From positions 25,551,501 to 25,615,500 of the forward strand of contig NC_068559.1 in assembly GCF_022201045.2 (NCBI RefSeq): 64,000 nucleotides of DNA. Direction: 5' to 3'. Below the pieces are notes generated by a model. The model had not been told where the DNA came from and searched no databases. It saw only the letters and a program-made list of their open reading frames with translations. Of this stretch, positions 1 through 13,197 are shown piece by piece. How positions within the stretch are numbered: the stretch's first letter is position 1; each line of letters begins with the position of its first letter. Source of the stretch: Citrus sinensis. Taxonomy: Eukaryota; Streptophyta; Magnoliopsida; Sapindales; Rutaceae. The position numbers and the translations under genes were made by a program.

Positions 1-1896
1 TCCATCCAGACATTAAATTACATATATACGCGGTTACCGATCACTATAATTAATTTGTCTATCACAATTTTCTCATTAGTTTTTACAATCCAAAGCACTT
101 CCCAGTTCCCTCTCGCTAGATATTAACTTTTCACACTTTAATAGTGTAAATTTATATTAATCTAATAATCAAATAATTATATAGATTTTTTTTAAATCTT
201 GAGTCTTGACTTAGATAGTGTTTAGAATTAAAGTTGAACAACTGTAATTTAAAAATTACAGTACTAAAATACTTGGTAAATACTAATTGTTGTAGCTTAA
301 AAGATATGTTGATATGATTTTTCACTTGTATAATGAAAAAGTTATTATATCTTTAATAATTTTATCAAAATTATTATTTAAAATTTACATTTACTATATA
401 TTACTAATTTTTATTTCATAATTACAATTTTTTTTCCCAACTGTAACTTAAAAGTTAGAGCACCTCAATCTTAAACGTATACTTAACCATAATTCATAGA
501 TGAAAAAAAAACAGTTTGAAAAAAATTTTAAATAAAAATGTTATTAGTGACCCACCTAATTTTTTTTGGAAGTTTAAAAATACATAAAACTTTTAAAAAT
601 TATTAAAAGCATGACCAAAACATTTTACTAATTTTACTCCTTAAATATTTATTTACTTATTTATGTGATAAATAGAAGAGTGAAAATATATATTATCCTT
701 TAAAAAACTCTTGAAATAAAAATAAGCTAATATTATTTTAATCAAATATATCTATTCTTTTTAAAGAAAAAATAAATAGTAACTAAAACAATTCTCTTCC
801 TCCAATAAAAATTAATAAAATATAAATTGAAAATGAGGAAAGCACTCCATAATATTGAAGAGGGAGAATTATCTCTTGTTTTGAAAAATTTTAATTGACT
901 TGTCTTTTGAAATTTAAAACGTTAATGTAACTCTTTAAATAAAAAATATATAATTTTATTTAAAGAATTTTTTGATGATTAATTAATGATCCACCTAGAG
1001 TTTGTCAAGTATACAATTAAACCATTTTCGTGTTACCTCAATTAGTGTATACCACTGTCGCAATGATAAAATGACCATTTACCTGCCCAAATTGTTTTCC
1101 TTTTTGAATAATTATCACCTAACCACTAAAATATTAGCAAAAGTTCAAGTAAAAACCATGATTTTCTTTGCCTAATAATTTACTTCCAGGATTAACGAAA
1201 AACTCTGATACAATTCCAAAAACTTAAATGGATCTGGTGACAAATATTTTGTGTATTTTTAGAAGTTTTGCTAGAAGTTGGATAGATTTCCCAATTAATT
1301 AAATAGGTGGTAATATTTGTCTTTTTGTCTGTTTCTTCTTTTTTTATATTTTTTCCATTAAAGGAAAAAAAAAAACTCCAAATTCCTAGGACACAGCTTT
1401 TTGAAACACGAGTCAGCACAATCTAGAATTTTAATCGCATACTTCGCCCACTATCATAGTACATGTTCCTTCACCTAGCAGAAAGCACCATTGGACCATT
1501 GGAATGATCTGTCCACACACACGCGCACACAAAATACAATATGTTCTGTTGAAACTTGACAAAAAAAAACATTTAAATTTGCCCAATGCCCCCCTGTTTT
1601 GTACCCGTCGAGATTCAATATAATATTTTAATTCTTTTCTTCATCTATCATTGATCTGGTTTGATTATTAAACAAGAAACGAACCGAGACAAGATCACAA
1701 CTTTACTTTTGATCTATTATTGCAGTTTGCAAGCCAGTTGTCTCTCAGCAACTGAAACCCACAAAAAAAACAAATAAATTAAATTAAACAATCAAACTTT
1801 TCTTGACAAAATCTCAGCTGGGCCTAATCCAAAATCATAAATTTTGATTATTGATGAAGTAAAAAACTGAACTTTAGCTCAAACAAGTTCGTGATC
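1..1896. other. AT-rich upstream region of the DUF3537 gene
   Basis: Very AT-rich spacer with no convincing coding region. It holds one MITE copy (217-482), homopolymer A/T runs and, nearest the gene, the presumed promoter and 5' UTR of the DUF3537 gene. I could not fix a transcription start. Confidence 0.6.
217..482. mobile_element. MITE copy 1 (hAT/PIF-like, degenerate ends)
   Basis: This 265-bp AT-rich segment matches, in opposite orientation, the segment at 37430-37683. Both share the inner blocks around 'gaacaactgta', 'tgatttttcacttg' and 'ttttatttcataatta' in the same order. The ends form a degenerate inverted repeat of about 20 bp around a core like GTTTGAGATTGA. There is no coding capacity. 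The family is inferred from end sequence and size; a target duplication could not be fixed. Confidence 0.6.
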
Positions 1897-4725
1897 ATGG
1901 CTGATCCTCATATACAAATACAAACAGACCCACCTCCCGCTCAGACACCTCTTCTTAATAATTCAAACCAAAATCACACTCAACTTCCACAACAGCAGCA
2001 GCAGGAAAACCAAATCCCAGAAACTGATCTTGATCGGACGCTACAAAAGCTTGAATATTTTTTGACGTTTCTGGGCTTCAACCACTCTTCAGTTTTGAGC
2101 TTCGTCTTGTCTTGGACAGCTTTTTTAGTAACAGGAGTGCTGGTCCCAGTCGTGATACTTGAGTTGTCTAATTGTCCCGGATGTGAGAAGGGTCAAATTA
2201 AGGATTTTGAGTTGTGTATTGTGGCCTCCCAAGCTTGTTTAGCGGCTATTTCTTTGATTTGTATGTCCCATAATCTGCGTAAATATGGTATCAGGAAGTT
2301 CCTTTTTGTTGATCGCCATAGTGGCCACATGGAGAGGTTTCATTACCAGTATATTCAGCAAATAAAGGTGAGCATTTCTAAGTTTGATTGTGTTTACTGT
2401 CTGTTTTGCTTAATTGAGAATTGAGATAGATTTTGCAGCTTTCTCGAGTAGTTTTTTTCAAATGATGTGTTTTGAATTATGATTTGAACGTCGAGTGTTA
2501 AGGTGGAGACTGGAGAGGTAGGTGTTGACTGTAAGTTACAAGGTTTTAGGGTCTTTGGGTTGCAGAAAAAAATAATTCCATCTAAATGGGGGTGTGTGTG
2601 TGTGATGTTAGACATGAAATTTGAGAATCCTGATTTATGGTGTACATATTGGGGTTTGAATTGCCAACTTTAGTTTTTCCTTCAAATGGATAGTAGAATT
2701 GAATATGTATTGTAGACAAGAATCTAGTAGTAAAGGTTATATGATTCCCCCTGTCTATGATAAGCTTACCAAGATTATGATGTTAACCTTACATAAAAAG
2801 GCCAGAAGCTGAGTCTAGAAACCACTCTCATTTTTTCATCATATATTTCATTGTTTGGCCAGCACAGGATAGTGCAGATTGGGAAAGGGGATGCATGTAG
2901 ATGATCCCCACTGATTTATGATTAAGGCTTAATTAAGTATTTTAGAATTTTAGTACAGTGGTGTCCTAGTAAATATGGACACATAGATGGCTAAATTCAC
3001 TTCATTTCCAACCCTCCACTTCCAGGACCATCCTCTGATGTTGTTGAAAATTTTGGACATGGATGAAGATCACGGAATACTAGTTCTTCTAAGCGTCTAT
3101 GTCATGATTTGTGTACCATGTTGCCTCCGAAATGGCATTTTTTTTTTTCAACTATTCAATTTCATGGTCTTTGCACTTCCTGTCATTTCTGTACCTTAAA
3201 GGAAATGGCAATCAGTATGTAATAAGATATTTGGTTTGCTACGATCTATGCAGGATTCTTTACGCTTGCTTATAGTCTGGTCGCTTCCATGTTTCATTCT
3301 GAAGACTGCACGAGAGATCATCCGCATTTTATATGTACATCATGAATCATGGTGGCAATCTGCTGCTATTCTATTTGCTTTGATTCTATCCTGGACTTAC
3401 TTGAGTACAATATCTCTATCAGCCAGCATCTTGTTTCATGTAGTCTGCAACTTGCAAGTTATGCACTTTGATGATTATGCAAAGCTCTTGGCAATGGAAT
3501 CTGATGTTGTGGTACTGATAGAAGAGCATATGCGACTACGCTATCATCTGTCTAAGATAAGCCACAGATTCCGAATTTATCTTCTCTTAGAGTTCTTGGT
3601 TGTCACAGCCAGTCAAATTGTGAGTCTTTTCCAGACAACTGGGTATGGCGGAAAAATCACTTTCATAAACGGTGGTGATTTTGCAGTGAGTTACTCTTTT
3701 TTATTTATATATTAGCTAAATAACCATGTGGGTAGATCTTAGTGGTTTTAGCTTCCATGCTCTTGGATTTGCAAAAGCTGTCTAAAAGCTCTATTGATTG
3801 GAGATTTTTTAAAAAATATATTACTCTGATAGCATCCACAATCTGCAGATAGAAAATTGGATCCTTTGCAATTGTTTTCATACTGTTGCACTCTTTTATG
3901 TTCTGGCTGCATCATAATTCAATTCTCATTACCCTCATTTCTCGACAACTTTCCAGGCTTCCTCAGTTGTGCAGGTTGTTGGCATAATTCTTTGCTTACA
4001 TGCAGCCACAAAAATTTCCCACAGAGCCCAAAACATTGCATCGATAGCAAGTAGATGGCATGCATTGGCAACATGCAGTTCTGCTGATTCATCTCAACTT
4101 AGAGTCTCAAACAGTTTCGGAAACTTGGAAGCTTCCAGTCCATTGAACTCAGTGCATATGAATTATTCTGAAAGTGATTTGGTCTCTTTAGATTATGTTG
4201 CAATGCCAACAAATACACAATTGGCTTCATATATGTGCTCATATCACAGGAGACAAGCTTATGGTATGGTTTCAAATCTTGTCCTATAACATTCCTACTA
4301 TTCCTATAATACTATCTCTCAATTGAAAAATCAAGAACTTACACTATCATCAAATTCAGTCATTTTCAGTCTACTTTACGGTTATGCATATGGGTCTCAA
4401 TATTACCATGGCAACATGAGTGAAAGAATTGAATGGACTAAACGATAATTGTTTATATTGTTAAATCTCTACTGCAATATGATATTAGGAAAAGAACAAA
4501 ATATATTTCATTGGTTGTCACATATGCTTGGGCAAACATCCAAAAGCAGGCAACTTATGTTTTAAGTGGCTTTTCTTCTGTGCAGTTATGTATTTGCAGG
4601 CAAATCCTGGGGGCATTACCATATTTGGATGGACAGTTGATCGAGCTCTTATCAACACAATCTTCTTTATTGAACTCTCTCTGGTTACCTTTGTACTTGG
4701 GAAGACTATAGTTAATTCCAACTGA
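1897..4725 (+). CDS. DUF3537 seven-helix membrane protein
   Basis: Four exons: 1897-2367, 3254-3685, 3957-4263 and 4586-4725, all with GT-AG introns and a frame that stays open, giving 449 residues, the usual size for plant DUF3537 proteins. The true start is the ATG at 1897; the frame opens six bases earlier at a GTG. The N-terminus is Gln/Pro-rich and hydrophilic (residues 1-60). Hydrophobic segments lie near residues 66-88, 107-124, 161-175, 194-221, 265-284, 303-316 and 424-441, so about seven membrane spans. The C-terminal stretch around NPGGITIFGWTVDR is highly typical of the family, which is distantly related to insect gustatory-receptor-like channels; the function in plants is unknown. 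From memory the nearest Arabidopsis relative is At1g67570, next to CDKG2 there as here. Confidence 0.88.
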
Positions 4726-6152
4726 CCATCTACATCATGATGATTGCTCAACGATTCCTTCCCTGTGTAACTCAACGGAAAATCTTTCGCAATTTAAAAT
4801 TTATGAGGTGAAACCATCACCACTTTTGAGGCAATTTCCACCACATTGGTTGTGAGTTGCAGGTGTAACTAATGATGCAGTTCTTAGACGTGGCGATATT
4901 AGCCTACTGCATGCAGCGGTAGAGAAGAGAGAAGACAGACCCGGAAAGTGGAGAGACAGTGAGGAGGAGGTTCTCGACTGTTGTAAGTTACAATCTGAGA
5001 ACTTGCTATTTGATAAAAGTTTTGTCAAAAATTTTCAATACAGCCAACCCACACACTCGGGCAGTTTAAAAATCCTGCCCAGTTTTCCGCTTTTGCTTGC
5101 TTAAATATAGCCCACATTGGACCGAAGTTAAAAGCTTATCAATCTCTTTGAGCCACAATTGAGGTAACAAGAAAAGCAGCCCCTCGATCCAAAGGGTTTC
5201 TGCAATAGTTAAAAGAATTCAGTCAACTTTCAACGTCTGGTAATCCGAGAGATTTTTAAATCATCAACCTTTGATAATTTTCAAAGAACAAATAAACATC
5301 AATCTTTGACGTGTAAGCCGATCTTCTCCAGCGGATTCCAAAGTCGGGTTCTTTGAAAGATGCCCATCGTCACGTAGGCAGCATCGTCGTCATCTTAACT
5401 TGGGTAAATCATAAAGCTTAAGCAACACCCAGTAAGATCTTGAACTTGTCTTGGAAATCATCAACACTGTTTTCCCATGAACCAAAGCATGAACTCTTCC
5501 ATTGTCATATATATATATATATATGGAGATAATCCCTTGGATAAAAATAAAAAAAGAGGTACATAGATTTATTACAAGGCGCGTTGGGGAAAATCCACTT
5601 CTTGCTGTTGCTGCAGTTCTTTCTCAATTTGGTGATTGATCATTAATTTAATTGTTACTCCCCTTGCATAGGCTAAATGATCTGTTTGTTTATATATGTT
5701 GAAGAAATCATTGATAGTGAAACAATGAGATATATCGTATGGTAAACAGAAATGAATTAATATCGAAAATTAATATCGAAAAAAGGTACCAATATTTCTC
5801 GAATTCAAATTTGAGATCCAATATTTATTATGAACAATGAAATTAATAAGTGATGAAGATTCCCTAATTATTTTCAATGTTTTATCAGAAGGAAAAAAAA
5901 AAATGAAGAGCATTAAAGCAATATTTTAAACCCATATCAAATTTTAATTCATTTAAACTTGTTTTTCTTCACATAGATTTATGGCCTTTACTTATTTAAA
6001 TAGTGTTTGTTTGGGAATAAAAAACTCATGGTTGATTCGGTTTCCTTAAGAGGAGTTGGGATTAAATAAATTGATTATATATAGACAGAGAGAGATAGGG
6101 AGAGCTAGGACAATAAAAATCTATGTCGACAAAAATCAAAGCAAGCCAAGAG
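4726..6152. other. 3' region of DUF3537 gene and spacer
   Basis: Contains the presumed 3' UTR of the upstream gene, then AT-rich spacer with an (AT)9 microsatellite at 5507-5524. I see no gene. Open frames on the minus strand here (4801-5028) have no recognisable features. Confidence 0.5.
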
Positions 6153-6822
6153 ATGGCGACACTTCCATCAGAACTCATCGTGGACATACTCCTGAAATTA
6201 CCGGCCAAATCTCTATGCCTTCAAGTGTTTATCCAAGTCATGGCTTGCTGTAATCACCAATCCTCACTCTGCTAAAGCCCACCTACTTACTCAGAGCCAG
6301 AAAAAAAGACTCATCCTCTGTCCTTACTGTTATCATCCCTGCACTATATCTCTTTACTTGATAGATGATGAAACAGTTTATGGTGACAAATTGGCTGCCA
6401 CTATAAGATTGGAAAATTGTGAAAAGATTTATTTATGATCATCAGACACATATGGCGTTGTTAGGGTGTATGGTTCTTGTAAGGGTCGAGTGTGCTTGTG
6501 TTTTAATCCAATCCATTGTTCTTCGTTTTCACTCATGAATCCTTCTGCCGAAGAGTATCAAGAAATACCAAATTTTCCAATCAAACACTCACAGACTTGC
6601 GATTCTTATAGGACATTATCTGGGTTTGGTTATTCTGAGCATATTGATGACTACAAACTCACGAAATTTTGTAGTTGTAAAAAGGTTGAGTGTATTTTTT
6701 TCTTGGAAAAGCAATTCCTAGAAAGAAGTTGAACATGATTTTGTTTGGCATTGTGCATCTAGTCTTCAAGTCGCAACCTCTAAAGGGTTTGATATGCACC
6801 TTGTGAATGTTGTGACTTGAAA
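6153..6822 (+). pseudogene. F-box/FBA protein pseudogene
   Basis: The ATG at 6153 opens a typical F-box N-terminus (MATLPSELIVDILLKLPAKS). Right after the following Leu-Cys the frame shifts, so the original frame stops at once, but the family sequence continues in another frame (FKCLSKSWLAVITNPHSAKAH). Further down come a TGA and then F-box-associated-like segments (VYGSCKGRVCLCFNP, then YRTLSGFGY) and a WHC-containing stretch to about 6822. Plant F-box/FBA proteins are substrate receptors of SCF ubiquitin ligases; this copy is dead. It is truncated before the usual C-terminus, and copia-derived sequence begins about 110 bp later. Confidence 0.8.
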
Positions 6823-6937
6823 ATCCTCCAAGAATTTAAAATGCTGGAAGAAAACAAATTTAAACCTTGTAATTTATATTTTTGAAACTACAACTATCCT
6901 TATATGGATCAAAACAATATGGGCGTATATGGTTCAA

Positions 6938-8280
6938 TCTTTTAAACAATTATTAATTGAAAAAAATATATGTAAATAATCCAATTAACCCTTGTGTTTT
7001 TATTAAAAAATCTAAAATTATATTTGCAATAGTTGCAATATATATTGATGATTTAAATTTTATTGGAACTCTTAAAGAGCTTTCAAAAGCAGCTTCTTAT
7101 TTGAAAAATAAGTTTGAAATGATAAATATCTTAGAAAAATAAAATTTTATCTTGGTTTATAAATTGAGTATTTGCCAAGTGGAATACTCTTACATCAGTT
7201 AACTATATTAAAAAAGTTTTGAAGCGTTTTTATATGGATGAAGTCCATTCATTAAGTACTCCAATGGTGGTATGACCACTTGCTATGGACAAAAGATCCA
7301 TTTCATCATGAAGAAGATTGTAAAGCAATTTTTAATCTTGAAGTACCATATTTAAGTGCAATTGGTGCACTTATGTATTTTGTAAATTGTACTCAATCTA
7401 ATATTGCTTTTCAATTAATTCATTAGCAAGATATAGTTTTGTACCAACTTGTAGGCATTGGAAATGTGTAAAGCATATATTTCACTATCTCTGCAAAATG
7501 ACTGACATTAGTTTATTTCATCCAAATGGATCAAAATTACAACTAATTGAATATGCAGATGCTAAATATATCTTTGATCCACATAAAACCCGATCTCAAA
7601 TGGGTTATTTATTTACCTCTAGTAATAGTGTTGTATCATAGCGATTAATGAAACAAACAATGGTTGCAACATCTTCAAATCATTTATAATTACTTGCTAC
7701 ATATGAAGCAAGTCATGAGTGCATTTGGCTAAGATCAATGATACAACATATATTAAGAAATTTATGGATTATCGTCAATTAAAAATAACCCCACAATATT
7801 ACATGAGGATAATGCAACCTGCATTGCCCAAATTGAAAGTGATCATATAAAAGATGATAGGACCAAACATGCATCACCAAAATTATTTTGTACACATGAG
7901 CTTTAAACGAATGGTGATATAAATATTCAACAAATACACTCAAAGTAACAATTTTGTAGATTTATTTACAAAATTCCTATCAATTGCAACATTAAAAAAA
8001 TTGGTACATATATTGGTATGTGTCAACACAAAGATTTTTATTGAAATCTTAAAATCTCTGCATCAAGACAAGGGGAAGTATACTTATTGGGAAAAATAAT
8101 TAATCTTGAAGGAAATTTACTTTGCATTTTTCTTAATAAGGTTTTAATGAGACAACTTTATGTCTTCAAAATAATTTGATATGCTCTTTTCTTTAATAAT
8201 ATTTTTCTTCCATAAGTTTTTTTTTTCTAGTAAATGTTTTAATGAGACATTTTTATTTTATAATGAACATAAAAAGGGAA
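6938..8280 (+). mobile_element. Ty1/copia retrotransposon remnant (RT-RNase H end)
   Basis: A decayed 3' part of a copia pol gene. The reverse-transcriptase block with IYIDDLNFIGT is readable at 7040-7065, followed by the LGL-IEYLPSGILLHQ-like segment near 7150-7190, the STPMVV segment near 7255, and RNase H blocks (EYADAKYIFDPHKTRSQMGY near 7548-7605; VATSSNH near 7660). Several stops and frameshifts interrupt it. It ends in a purine tract, aaaaagggaa (8271-8280), directly before the 3' LTR. No gag, integrase, 5' LTR or primer site is present, so the element was truncated at its 5' side next to the F-box pseudogene. Confidence 0.88.
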
Positions 8281-8676
8281 TGTTATAAATTTATTAAAAT
8301 AAATATGGATATTCATAATATAGGTCTCTTAATCTCCTCACCAGCAACTCTTTACTTTCCCATGACTGCCACTATCTCATAAGATGTTATGATCTATAAT
8401 ATTTTCATTAATTTCATATAGTGCTTGTGCTACTATTAAAAGAGAGCTCATCTATTTATTTTATACACAGTTAGAACGGATAAAATTACTGTATAATAGA
8501 TTGCTCCCTAATTTTACTCTATATTTTGTATTGCCGGCTCATAGTTTTTCTAATATGTTTTATATATTGCGTTTTATTTTGGTCTCTTTTGCCTTGTTTC
8601 CATTTGCTTAGAAGTTCAGAAAATAACATTCAGCAATCAATAAACAGACTTTTGTGAACGATACAACTTATTGAAC
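8281..8676 (+). mobile_element. 3' LTR of the copia remnant
   Basis: Begins TGTTATAAAT immediately after the polypurine tract and ends near 8676 with ...ttgaaca, the TG...CA form expected for an LTR. About 396 bp. No second LTR in the window confirms the right boundary, so the end is approximate. Confidence 0.65.
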
Positions 8677-11581
8677 AAGACACTCAATTGGATAGTAGCA
8701 ATCCCCGTGGTATTGCACCAAAATGTGTGGCAGTCCTAAGGCTTGCTGCAGTTATTGAATCGGCAAGTAACACATGGAGCGGGCCTAAGGCAGAGGGGTT
8801 GATTAAGCTTGAGGTACCCACTACTGTGAGCTACTTGTACGTGTATCACCCGGAGATACCGCACTGGAATTTCGGCTACTACTCTTTTTTTATGATTTTT
8901 ACTAGTCACAAAATTTGGATGACGAGGGTGGACACCATCCGTTAACGTTGAAGCTTGGGAGAGCCCAAAATTGGACTTTAATTGGAGGCGTCGTGAAATG
9001 TCCGGGACCCACCCACCAAGAAGCTGATGCAAATGTTGTCATAATGCTCTTCAACCCCCTAAAATTATTGGGTATACTTTCTTGTCCTTAACTTTATTTG
9101 CTAATTACAGGAAAACAAAAATCTCAGATCTCTGTAAAATATCTGTTCTTCAGAATGGTTCCATGACCGTATCAGTTCCACTGTCATTTCTTTTTTCCAA
9201 AAATGCGACAGGTACAACGGCAGTGTGCTTTAAGGTAGCTGCTATAAAATTACAAAATAAGTTGGGAACACAACTACGAAGTTGAAAAATTATTTCACCG
9301 CTCCCTACTTTGAATTGTCATGTATGCTGGTTTTCAACAACTAATAAACCGTCCCAATATTCCCTTTAAATTTCCAAATTTTAAATCATATTTTGATATT
9401 CTACCATAAAACTTCAGAAAGTGGGGCGTAACCCAGAACATAAGAAGTCTAATGAGAAATTTTGAAAACCTGCACTTACACCTTCTGCACTTGTACGTTT
9501 ATTCTTCAGACTACACAAGATAAAATCTGTGAACATCCACCCACGGGAAAAATGATTCGATAGGGGTTTAAAGGAACCCAGATACAAACTGCTTAATCAT
9601 ATTGCCAGATTTTAATCCACGTGGGAAATTATGACCATAATATGTGGTGACATACCCGTCTACTTCTGTTCAATTCGCATCACAAACTTACTCTCTGAGA
9701 TCCTAAAATTTGTGAATGGGAAGTGGAAGCTTTCATGGTTTTCAATCCCAAAGCAACCCATCCTTCCAGCCACGCCTAAAATAAAATGACATAAATCATA
9801 TGAACAAAAGTAGCCAAATAAATCATCTCCAAAGAAAATTTTACTTTCAGAATAGAAATCATTGAGCAATTCCTCAAAACGCAAAGCTAACTACATCAGA
9901 AGAATGAAATACATTGAAGTGCCCCACTCAAAAAGTAGATACTTATTTAAGTTGCTAACAGAATTGAACAAAACAAGACTAGAATAGACAAAATATAAAT
10001 CTCACAAAATAAGTCCCCCTGCCTAGTTCCAGATAGATAGATACACTAACTGACAAATATGCACTGCTAGTGACTCAACTATAACATAAAATATGCCTTC
10101 CCTTTAACTCCATTTCTTCATGTCAGTCATCATAAATGAAGAGAACAGGAATAGCAAAATAATAATAATAATAAATTTATGTGATAGCATTTCGAGTAAA
10201 TTGATACTGTTGAAACAAAGACAGTGAGTCTGTCACACAACTTCTAGAAGGTATGAAACTAAAAACCAAATCACTTGTAGGTCACCAATTTTGCCTTACT
10301 CTCAAGGACTCAACAAGCTGAAAGGATGTCATGAATAAAAACCCAGTGATTAAGATAGAACAAATTACAAATTAATCAAACTATTAAGTCCAAAAAGTTT
10401 TTAGTACTTTCACTGGTCTGGTCTACAACGAGCTACCACTTTGTTATAAATTGGACCCACCACAAAAGTATGTTCTAAATAGATTTTTGTTACAAATGCA
10501 AACCTAAAACCAAACATACAGAAGTACAACTTCTACCTCATCAATTCAAGCTAAATTTACTCTGGTGTTACAAACTTTTTCCCACCGTCCCACCCCAATG
10601 TCTTACCTTCTCTAGCATGCAATTGGACATTTATCTTCTAAAATATATCAGGGAAGCCAAGGCATATACCCAGAAAAATATATGTTTAATAACTAGTGAC
10701 TTCAGTTTGCGTACTAAATTCACATTTGAAATTTATGAATGTAATTATGTAAACTTGATGACGAGATGTATCAACAGTGAACTGTTCAGCTCCTGAATCA
10801 ACTTTAGTTATGGCTATTTTATGTGATTTCAGCATTAAAGTATTTGCAGGTACTATACAAAGGCATTATAGTTCCCAATCAAGAATATGGAATTTGTCTA
10901 GACAAAACTTGAATAACAAATCTCAGTACTTCCCAGTTTCAGAGTACTGGTAACAGAAACACATTTTGGCAGTAACATTTTGCATTAAAAGACGTTCACA
11001 CCCAAAAAAAAAAAAATGCAGAATTTATCTCCATGTCTTCTCCGTAAGGTATTCAAACCAAGAGTTCTCATTACGGTGATGACAAGAACCAATCACATCA
11101 TAGGAATTACTAGTTGTCAGAAAAATACTAGCAAAGGATAGCCAAGAAACAGATACTTACAAAAAATTGAATAAGAATGAACCAAATATATCGCTCTTAC
11201 ACATGATAAACAAACCAAGAATTGTATGGTACCTCTAGTGAGCCTCAAGGAACAACTAATTGGAAGTTCTATAAAATCCAGGATTACAGGTAACCTCCTC
11301 AACCTGCTTGCTTTGAGACTGCAGTGGCATTTGCAGACAATGTCATAAAAAATTCTGCAGCTAATAAAAGTTTTGACTCTTCTCATACCATCAAAGAGAA
11401 AAAGAATAGAAAGGGATAAATATAAATATTAGAAAGCAGAGAACCATAACTAGAAGCACGTGACTTAAGCTCTACCAAGAGAACAAATAGTCACATAAGT
11501 TTGCAAAATGACATTCTGTCTTCATTTGAGTAATGAGTCCATTGGTGAATTTGGACGTTAAAACAATATCAGTGAAAATCA

Positions 11582-11777
11582 GATAAGAACAAGCAGAATA
11601 CGCAATTTGATAACAAACTCATCTAACAATAGCAAAAGGTCACTTCTTTACTTAAATATCGAACCATATTAACAAATAAGATAAGAACAAGCAGAATACG
11701 CAATTTGATAACAAACTCATCTAACAGTAGCAAAAGGTCACTTCTTTACTTAAATATCGAACCATATTAACAAATAA
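11582..11777. repeat. 98-bp tandem duplication
   Basis: Two adjacent copies, 11582-11679 and 11680-11777, beginning gataagaacaagcagaatac. I see a single difference (aacaatagc versus aacagtagc), so the duplication is recent. Confidence 0.95.
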
Positions 11778-12170
11778 GAATCATAACGTGATTGGTCTCC
11801 AGAAGCACATTAGTATCTCCACCCCCCTTTCTTTTTTAAAAAGTAATTCTACCCTGCCTCGGTTAGAAATTGAAAATCCATTATGTTAGTTAGCACAAAC
11901 TGTTTCCTCCATTTCCAATCCTTTCAGTTAGAACTTCAGATATCATAAGCAATCAATAGATATTCATTCATAAAATACGGTTAAATCATACAAGTAGTAA
12001 AGAATTGAGAGTGCATCCAGTGAAGAAAGTTCACAAATCTTTCTTTCTTTCTTTCTTTTTTGTGGTGGGGGGGGGTTTGGAATGGTTTCCAGTTTTTCAG
12101 TATTTCCATAGTTCTCATCACCTTGTGACAAATTTGTCAAACACAAGTTACTCCTCTTTTTCTCTTTCCT

Positions 12171-12560
12171 AATCTAACATTATTAATCAAATAAAATGCA
12201 ATGAATTTGTTCAATGACTTTATCACAGCTTCATGAACTAATTTCAAGACAACTCCTAGTCTAGAAGTTCACGGAAAATGTAAAATATCTCTTCTGCAAT
12301 GTTAAAAATTTGTTTACAGTTGAGCTATTGAAAAGCTACTCCTGAATTCCGGAGCATGCCAGAACAATCTAACATTATTAATCAAATAAAATGCAATGAA
12401 TTTGTTCAATGACTTTATCACAGCTTCATGAACTAATTTCAAGACAACTCCTAGTCTAGAAGTTCACGGAAAATGTAAAATATCTCTTCTGCAATGTTAA
12501 AAATTTGTTTACAGTTGAGCTATTGAAAAGCTACTCCTGAATTCCGGAGTATGCCAGAAC
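12171..12560. repeat. 195-bp tandem duplication
   Basis: Two adjacent copies, 12171-12365 and 12366-12560, beginning aatctaacattattaatc and ending in gccagaac. The only difference noticed is gagcatgcc versus gagtatgcc. It lies about 0.6 kb past the CDKG stop codon and may be in its 3' UTR. Confidence 0.95.
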
Positions 12561-13197
12561 AATCATTTTCAAGATGAAGATACAACTCCTCATGGATGGA
12601 AAGCAAAATCCTAGTCCCACCTAACATTTCCACAGATATTAAATTGATAAATTACCTTCAAAGCACAAGGGTTACAGTCAATTTCTTCATCAATGAAAAG
12701 CTAACAACGTCCCCTCCACTTCACACCAATCGTCTCTTGCAAACACAACGTGAATATTAAAACAGATAGAAGATAGCCGCCAGTAAAATCCAGAATATTT
12801 CAAATTCAATACCAAATTTCGAGATAATTGTTTACAATGTGCCAATGAAGATATGTTACATACACAAGTTCCAGCTGAAATTGCTCTATTAAAGAAGAAA
12901 AGCTGTTAAGCCACACCTTGCGATGCAAGCAATGTCACAGATGCATTTCTACATGATCCCCAGCACTGAACAAAGTTAACCTGCAAGAAATCTGGTTGAC
13001 AGGATGGTGCAAACAATTTCTCCATACAAATCACTGTGGATGCCTGCTAAAAAACAGCATGAATGATCGTCTGACAAGCAATGTTCGGAACTTCTGTTGA
13101 ATGCATATCCCTCACCTCAACCATGGTCATAGCAAACGACTACAGAAATCTAAAGCACAGGGATCTTTGCCATTGTTGCTCAATCAACTAATTTCTC

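Larger units (their letters stand above)
8677..13197. other. Long non-coding stretch downstream of CDKG
   Basis: About 4.5 kb with no gene I can support. The part next to 13198 should hold the 3' UTR of the kinase gene on the minus strand. Two recent tandem duplications (11582-11777 and 12171-12560) and a (CTTT)n tract followed by a G-run (about 12036-12074) lie inside. The frames at 8688-8945 (+) and 8736-9032 (-) overlap each other and match nothing I know. Confidence 0.45.

Noticed and set aside
8688-9032. Overlapping frames on both strands after the copia LTR
   Set aside because: No recognisable motifs and no ATG on the plus frame; could be an old gene fragment but unsupported.
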